In this document: one piece after another, positions 61,872 through 64,000 of the stretch
How positions within the stretch are numbered: the stretch's first letter is position 1
Layout: every line of letters begins with the position of its first letter
Assembly (NCBI RefSeq): GCF_021532625.1
Contig: NZ_JAKGAR010000002.1
Coordinates: 248,001 to 312,000, forward strand
Direction of reading: 5' to 3'
From: Octadecabacter algicola
GTDB lineage: Bacteria > Pseudomonadota > Alphaproteobacteria > Rhodobacterales > Rhodobacteraceae
DNA length: 64,000 nt
Position numbers and translations under genes: made by a program
The notes under the pieces: model-generated
What the model saw: only the letters and a program-made list of their open reading frames with translations
Told to the model about the DNA's origin: nothing
Database searches by the model: none

Positions 61872-62833
61872 TGCGGCAAGGCCCATGCTTTGTCGTCAGA
61901 CCACGACACCATGACCTCTGCGCCATCTTCAAGGTGGGTACCTTGATCGGCAAATTCACTTTGGTGCACGATTTGGGTGCCGACCAAGATTTCGCGTTCC
62001 ATCAATGCACCAAGGCGGCGTTGACGCGTGATCCGACCACTAAGGCCTTGGCCCGACGTAGCCAAAGATATGGCTTCAGGGCGCACGGCGATTGTGGGGT
62101 TGCCGCTGACCTCAAATATATTGTTGATGCCGATAAATTCTGCAACGAAACGCGACGTTGGCCGTGCATAAAGTTCATCGGGTGCGCCCGCCTGTTCGAT
62201 AATCCCACCATTCATGACAACGATCCGGTCCGCCAGCGCCATGGCCTCGCGTTGGTCGTGGGTGACGAAAACAGTCGTAACGCTAAGGTCGCGCTGGATG
62301 CGTTTGACCTCTTCTTGCATTTGGTCTCGCAGGCCCGCATCCAATGCGGAAAACGGCTCATCCATCAAGAACACGTCCGGTTTCAGGGCCAGCGCTCGAG
62401 CAATGGCCACCCGTTGGCGTTGCCCCCCCGACAGAGCCGCAACTGAGCGTTTTTCCAGCCCCGATAGCCCGACCATATCGAGCAGTTGGGTAACACGCGG
62501 CCCGGCTTTGTCTTTGGATACCCCCGCAAGACGCATGCCGTAGGCAACATTGTCGCCAACATTGAGGTGCGGGAACAGTGCGAGGGATTGAAACACCATT
62601 CCAATATTTCGTTTGTGACTCGGAATTGGGGTCAGGTCGTTGCCGCCCAACAAAAGCGTACCCTGATCATGGGTTTCTAGTCCTGCGATCAGGCGTAACA
62701 ACGTCGTCTTTCCGCAGCCAGAACCGCCCAAAAGGCAAATAAATTCGCCCGATGCCACTTCAATAGATATATCGCGCAGAGCGACGTGATTGCCGAACGA
62801 CTTGCTCAGGTTGGTGATTTGTAAGTTGGACAT
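61868..62833 (-). CDS. ABC transporter ATP-binding protein (PotA type)
   Basis: 321 residues. Walker A (GGSGCGKTT), Q-loop (FQSLALFPHLN), signature (LSGGQRQ), Walker B (VFLMDEPFSALD), switch His (FVTHDQ) and a C-terminal TOBE region (AVRPEAISL) are intact. ATPase of the Pot-type importer; it lies between the binding-protein and permease genes. Confidence 0.93.
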   Translation of the reverse strand: MSNLQITNLSKSFGNHVALRDISIEVASGEFICLLGGSGCGKTTLLRLIAGLETHDQGTLLLGGNDLTPIPSHKRNIGMVFQSLALFPHLNVGDNVAYGMRLAGVSKDKAGPRVTQLLDMVGLSGLEKRSVAALSGGQRQRVAIARALALKPDVFLMDEPFSALDAGLRDQMQEEVKRIQRDLSVTTVFVTHDQREAMALADRIVVMNGGIIEQAGAPDELYARPTSRFVAEFIGINNIFEVSGNPTIAVRPEAISLATSGQGLSGRITRQRRLGALMEREILVGTQIVHQSEFADQGTHLEDGAEVMVSWSDDKAWALPQ

Positions 62834-62861
62834 GACCCCCCCATTGCGTGGCCGTCATCAT

Positions 62862-62888
62862 GTGGCGAGGCGAAACCTACCCCGCCAC
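62862..62888 (-). terminator. Hairpin after the Pot-type binding-protein gene
   Basis: A 9-bp stem including one G-U (GTGGCGAGG / CCCCGCCAC, nine-base loop), about 10 bases after the binding-protein stop. No U-tract follows, so more likely a processing or stability element. Confidence 0.55.
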
Positions 62889-62897
62889 TTGGATCAT

Positions 62898-63947
62898 TTA
62901 TTGAGCAATCATTTCCTGATACTTAGTTTCCAACCAATCGCCTTCGCGAAGGTGGATGTGCGTTTGAACACGGATCGGCTCAATGTCGCTGCTGACGGCG
63001 GCGAAATCTTCATCCGACAGATCAAGGCTGTCGCGCGGCACGATCGGCGCCACGCCCATGGTCAAGGCCATCTGCGCCTGAACCTCTGGGCGGCTCATGT
63101 AGTCAAGGAACTGCTCAGCCGAAGCGATATTTTCGGATGCGGCGGGAACCACCCAATAGGCGTCCGACACGATCCCACCCTCGGTTGGGAAGGTCGACGC
63201 AACGGGTAGACCGTCCCAAATCGAAAGCATGGTCACATCGTGGTAATACAGACCAGCGTTCAGTTCCCCTGATTCAAGAGACTGCTGAAACTGCCCTTCG
63301 TCACGATACCACAGGCTGACCTGCGGTTTGAGTTCAGCAATTTTGGCGATTACTTCTTCCAGACCTTCACGCGTCTCCATGATCTCGTAGCCACCAAAGA
63401 ACGTCTTGGCCGTTACTTCGATCAGCCCGGAGTTTGGTGTCGTTACAATACCAAGTTTGCCATCCCATTGCGGTTCCCACAATTCAGCCCAGCTTGCCGG
63501 TGCATCTGCCGCGTAGTCGGTATTGGTGACGAACGTCGTGTAGAAGGCCAATGCGCCGACCGCATAGGCATTACCAGCATCGTTGAGTTTCACATAGCCA
63601 TCGATCAACGCCTCAGTGCCTGCCATATTGGCTGGGTCCAGCTCAGCCCACAAACCGACTTCGTTGCCGCGATACAGCACTTCGTCCACGACCAACGACA
63701 AATCGGCAGGCGCCTGGCCTGCACGGTTGGCCGCCATCAGCTGTGTCATCCACGTGGAATCTTCGGGTTGGGCAATAGAACGCACTTCGATCCCTGTTTC
63801 AGCTGTGAAACCAGGATAGATTTCGGCTGCCAATGTCTCTTCAAAGAAGCCGCCCCATGCACTGATGGTCAGTTCTTCTGCGTGCGTCGCGGTGCCTGCT
63901 ACCATGAGCAGCCCAGCAATTTTCGCCATTGAAGTGGTGGTTTTCAT
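62898..63947 (-). CDS. ABC transporter substrate-binding protein (PotD-like)
   Basis: 349 residues with a signal peptide (MAKIAGLLMVAGTATHA-EE). Family features are LTISAWGGFFEETLAAEIYPGFTAETGIEV, DLSLVVDEVLYRG, GALAFYTTFVTNTD, APASWAELWEPQWDGKLGI and AEQFLDYMSRPEVQ. It is first in the Pot-type operon (binding protein, ATPase, two permeases, DUF917 protein). Acidic amine, polyamine or heterocycle substrates are all possible. Confidence 0.92.
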   Translation of the reverse strand: MKTTTSMAKIAGLLMVAGTATHAEELTISAWGGFFEETLAAEIYPGFTAETGIEVRSIAQPEDSTWMTQLMAANRAGQAPADLSLVVDEVLYRGNEVGLWAELDPANMAGTEALIDGYVKLNDAGNAYAVGALAFYTTFVTNTDYAADAPASWAELWEPQWDGKLGIVTTPNSGLIEVTAKTFFGGYEIMETREGLEEVIAKIAELKPQVSLWYRDEGQFQQSLESGELNAGLYYHDVTMLSIWDGLPVASTFPTEGGIVSDAYWVVPAASENIASAEQFLDYMSRPEVQAQMALTMGVAPIVPRDSLDLSDEDFAAVSSDIEPIRVQTHIHLREGDWLETKYQEMIAQ

Positions 63948-64000
63948 GAGTCTTTTCCTTAGGTGTCGGATTGGTGATTGATTCTACGATTCATGCTAGG

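Overview
The window reads as the chromosome of a marine alphaproteobacterium of the Rhodobacteraceae (Roseobacter group). This is judged from gene content and gene pairing: a TctCBA-type transporter with its own two-component system, many carbohydrate ABC transporters, RTX and DUF4214 exoproteins, a CtrA-type box, and an OmpA/helix-hairpin-helix gene pair. No ribosomal RNA, complete tRNA, CRISPR array, phage or intact insertion sequence was seen.

Layout. 1-4049: a sugar ABC importer (binding protein cut by the window edge, two permeases, ATPase). 4128-10977: the Anbu proteasome-like peptidase, an alpha-E protein and a permuted ATP-grasp enzyme on the minus strand, divergent from a transglutaminase/DUF2126 fusion; this is a known but functionally unresolved peptide-ligation cluster. 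11184-14265: a DevBCA-type exporter. 14471-17327: a repeat-bearing OmpA protein and a membrane helix-hairpin-helix protein. 17430-23575: response regulator, histidine kinase and periplasmic binding protein, divergent from tctC-tctB-tctA. 23706-24180: a frameshifted amidohydrolase relic. 24227-26213: a DUF2306-like membrane protein and a divergent membrane-anchored AraC regulator.

26274-32274 is the most interesting block. A SqdB-like (UDP-sulfoquinovose synthase family) enzyme, a BcsB-like periplasmic protein and a processive GT2 synthase with a Q-x-x-R-W motif form an operon. A perfect CtrA box lies just upstream of it, and an outer-membrane beta-barrel gene is divergent from it. I propose a synthase-dependent polysaccharide export system. 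32615-44271 holds an EEP-family phosphohydrolase and several exported proteins: an RTX/DUF4214 protein, a clan GH-A-like glycosidase with a hydrophobic tail, an ExeM-type nuclease with RTX repeats and an L,D-transpeptidase-like protein, together with an FAD oxidoreductase and an 844-bp AT-rich gap.

44272-45598 is a decayed stretch with a DUF3618-like relic and 20 bases identical in form to a tRNA 3' end, possibly an integration scar. 45599-49510 is a LysR-controlled redox and small-protein operon. 49600-50007 is a relic of a GcvT/DmdA-family gene. 50135-58759 is a LacI-controlled locus (LacI, binding protein, two unusual permeases, GH63-like hydrolase and ATPase, divergent from a D-lyxose isomerase and a GNAT protein). 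A perfect 18-bp palindrome lies between the two arms, and I propose mannosylglycerate (digeneaside) use. 59121-63947 is a Pot-type ABC importer with a DUF917 enzyme. In all four complete or partial ABC/TTT import operons where the binding-protein gene comes first or precedes the membrane genes, a hairpin directly follows that gene.
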